Position numbers and translations under genes: made by a program
The notes under the pieces: generated by a model
What the model was told of the DNA's origin: nothing
Databases searched by the model: none
The model's input: only the letters and a program-made list of their open reading frames with translations
Origin: an uncultured Roseburia sp.
Lineage (GTDB): Bacteria > Bacillota > Clostridia > Lachnospirales > Lachnospiraceae
Assembly (NCBI GenBank): GCA_947564465.1
Contig: CANOCV010000007.1
Span: 1-64,000 of the forward strand
DNA: 64,000 bases
Direction: 5' to 3'
Shown here: in pieces, positions 62,024 to 64,000 of the stretch
Layout: every line of letters begins with the position of its first letter
How positions within the stretch are numbered: position 1 is the stretch's first letter

Positions 62024-62874
62024 CTACTTTACATCCTCAACACGAATCTGTATAACAGGGCGTACGCCATCACAAATCGTCACTTTGTAGCCTTTGTAGT
62101 AAATCTTTCCGGATGAAAGAATATTTGCCGCATACTTTCTGTTCACTCCTGCCGTTCTAGGCCACCAACATCCCATTCCTGTGTCCCGTGTCAGTGCCCC
62201 CATAGCTTTGGCATAATCCGTCGTTTTTGCTTTTCTTGCATTATTTGACGTAAACCCATATGATGCCTTTGCCGCCTCTTGCGCAGACAGAAGATACACC
62301 TTGTCTTTAACACTTTTTCCTCCGGATGTCCCATACTTTTTGTTCTTTGATGTAGAAACGGAGACCTTTGCCAGCAGTTTTCGTTCCGATGCGGAGAAAG
62401 CTGTACGATAAAATTCCCCATTCAGCCATTTTCTCATATAACTGCCTGCCCAACTCACAGCCTTCAACTTATTATGGTACTGCTGATTATCTATAATCTC
62501 ATCTGCCAACAATATGTACCTTCCATTTAGCTCCCCAATGATTCTCCATTTTATAGGCGTACACTCAAAATAGTGGTAACCACTGTCCTCCCACTGATAA
62601 AATTTCTCCCCGCTTCCGATATAGCGGGCATCTGACTTCTTTATTCTCTTATATTTTACCCATTTACAACAGCATAGCCGTTCTTATTATAGGAAGCAGT
62701 TTTAATTTTCTCTGTTAATTTCTTCCCCACAATTTCTTCCTTGGGATAGCTTCCCATATAAATAATATCTCCTTGTTTTTTCACTGCAGCCTCACAGTCC
62801 ATAATCAAAAAATGTGTCCCCCAAATTAGAGCCGCCGCTAAAACTAATAATTTTAAATATCCTCTTTTCACCAT
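62024..62874 (-). pseudogene. DUF6273 exported protein interrupted by a one-base frameshift
   Basis: Two frames make one protein. Residues 1-72 run from ATG 62874 (AAGGAGG upstream): signal helix (LKLLVLAAALIWGTHFLI), then GDIIYMGSYPKEEI and NKNGYAVVNG, ending at TAA 62656-62658. One base to the side, the minus strand continues with VKYKRIKKSDARYIGSGEKF to the clear DUF6273 part (WAGSYMRKWLNGEFYRTAFS, ARKAKTTDYAKAMG, GVRPVIQIRV). The break is at the C-run 62659-62661, where one extra base would restore AVVNGVKYKR. A decayed gene, sequencing error or slippage site are all possible. Confidence 0.7.
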
Positions 62875-63055
62875 GATTGTTCTTCCTCCTTTTTCGTTTC
62901 TCCCAAAATCCTTTGCAAATACAGGCAAATCGTTGGTAAGATGTCTTCTGATAAATTTAATATATCCTCCAAAAGTTCATTTGAACAGTAGGCACTTTTT
63001 TGTAACCTATTGCTATTTTGGAGGTAAGAACATTTTGGGTGTTGGGAGTTATGCG
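62875..63055. other. Gap between the DUF6273 gene and the hydrolase
   Basis: About 180 bases. The readings here have no ribosome-binding site or family match. I see no hairpin of terminator type. Confidence 0.3.
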
Positions 63056-64000
63056 TTAAGTCTGACTTTCCCAAAATTGTACCGCATCATTAATCCATCC
63101 TTCCGCAACTGTTCCGCTTCCCAATCCAAAACCATGGCGAAGTCCCTCATAGACATGAAATTCCGTGGGAATCCCAAGCGCCTCCATTGCGTTAAGCCTC
63201 GCCTGCATGGTACGCCAGCTTGCAATGCCGTCATTCGTTCCTACGCATGAATAGGTGGGCGGGTCCTTCTTGCTGTACTCGCTGTGCCCCGTGTACTGTA
63301 TCACCACAGCGCCCGGACCGGGCAACTCATCACCACCAAAAGCTGCCGTTCCGTAAGTGCCAAGATAAGCTGTCATCCTTCCCCCCGCAGAACCTCCCCA
63401 CAGAGAATAACAATCCGTATTTACCTCCAATTCCTCCGCATGCTCAAAGATAAAACTGATTGCCCTCGCTAAATCTTCACATGCAGTCTGAGCACCGGGA
63501 CGGTAAATCAATGCAAAGGCATTATAGCCCATCTTCGACAATTCCAACGCATGCGGAAAGCTGTCGTGCATAGCGCCTACATACGCAAATCCGCCGCCCG
63601 CATTGCAGACCGCAAATTTTTCACCCGGATTTCCTTTAAAGAAAAACAGGCCCGTATCCCTCTTTGCCGAATCGGCCGCCTTCTCCTCCTCCGTATAAAT
63701 ATCATAGAAAATCGTATCACCTGCCTTAGCGTGGTCTTTCATGTAATTTACAATCTCCACTGTCTTGTCGGAATCAATATTGTTGTACCATACCAGCCGA
63801 AGCTCCCCCAATGTATTCCCACTATAATAGCTGTCGTCAACCGGGAAAATAAGTCTGCCATATTCTCCAAACACGGGGTCTGACAGAACATCTATTATCT
63901 TTGTATCTGCGGTGTAGGATATATCTGCATTTTGCTCCGCCTTCATAGACTCCTCCTCTCCAACCTCCTGCTGCCGGATTGTTTCCGGTACATCTTGACC
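63056..64000 (-). CDS. Alpha/beta hydrolase (esterase-like), 5' end beyond the window
   Basis: The frame remains open to the window edge: eighteen codons precede the first in-window methionine, so the start and a probable signal or lipobox are missing. The hydrolase part has the oxyanion motif NAGGGFAYVGAMHD, the nucleophile elbow LWGGSAGGRMTAYL (GGSAGG), and the late acid/histidine motifs GTNDGIA and GLRHGFGL. This pattern resembles acetyl xylan esterase/BD-FAE-type enzymes. About 315 residues are visible. The last 50 residues form the cap end. Confidence 0.85.
   Translation of the reverse strand, partial: GQDVPETIRQQEVGEEESMKAEQNADISYTADTKIIDVLSDPVFGEYGRLIFPVDDSYYSGNTLGELRLVWYNNIDSDKTVEIVNYMKDHAKAGDTIFYDIYTEEEKAADSAKRDTGLFFFKGNPGEKFAVCNAGGGFAYVGAMHDSFPHALELSKMGYNAFALIYRPGAQTACEDLARAISFIFEHAEELEVNTDCYSLWGGSAGGRMTAYLGTYGTAAFGGDELPGPGAVVIQYTGHSEYSKKDPPTYSCVGTNDGIASWRTMQARLNAMEALGIPTEFHVYEGLRHGFGLGSGTVAEGWINDAVQFWESQT

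Noticed and set aside
62875-63074. Small minus-strand ORF between the DUF6273 gene and the hydrolase
   Set aside because: No ribosome-binding site and an arbitrary composition; it overlaps the end of the hydrolase gene.
1-64000. CRISPR arrays, tRNA or rRNA genes
   Set aside because: No regularly spaced repeats or cloverleaf sequences were noticed by eye; no computed search was possible.

Overview
The window most likely comes from a spore-forming, low-to-mid GC anaerobe of the Lachnospiraceae (Clostridia). The grounds are the ecf-truA-rplM-rpsI block, a radical SAM/DUF4080 protein, an orphan ferredoxin-ASKHA corrinoid activator, an SMS-type two-gene Fe-S scaffold, a VanW protein, a SpoIID/LysM protein behind a sigma-K-like promoter, and many cell-surface proteins. 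No rRNA, tRNA or CRISPR array was seen.

Layout. 1-2.99 kb is a decayed, AT-rich accessory patch downstream of rpsI. It holds an AraC fragment lacking one HTH, a truncated acetyltransferase running into a PurM tail, an intact and a cut Nudix gene, an intact GNAT, a three-piece GNAT mosaic, and the last 25 codons of a tyrosine recombinase beside three TGTTACTT repeats phased at 11 bp. 3-13 kb is core: rpsI/rplM with promoter and leader, truA, ecfT-ecfA2-ecfA1, trmL, aminotransferase/Lrp, an AIR-synthase-like protein, VanW, and an unlisted 35-residue membrane protein. 13-24 kb has a DEDDh exonuclease, the radical SAM protein, the corrinoid activator, an MntP-like protein, a secreted repeat-rich protein paired with an MMPL exporter and a TetR regulator, and an HD-GYP protein. 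24-39 kb has a DUF5722/fibronectin surface protein coupled to a MATE exporter, Big_2 repeats, two GGDEF cyclases, smsCB, an LTA-synthase-like enzyme and signal peptidase I. 39-53 kb has an alpha-galactoside locus (GH36, two permeases, binding protein, divergent AraC), a lipoprotein, the SpoIID-like spore protein, fructokinase with a flavoprotein, a phosphoesterase, and a ParB-like/BMP cytosolic fusion.

54.1-61.2 kb is the most interesting part. An AT-rich minus-strand operon encodes a membrane protein with two thioredoxin domains, a secreted peptide with six cysteines, an NHL-type lipoprotein, two FtsX-like permeases and a MacB-type ATPase. Opposite it lies a GHKL kinase/LytTR regulator pair. 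The layout suggests an inducible system that exports, oxidatively folds and tolerates or senses a disulfide-rich peptide. I do not recognise it as a named family.

61-64 kb holds a lipid-anchored flavodoxin, a DUF6273 gene broken by a one-base frameshift, and an alpha/beta hydrolase cut by the window edge.
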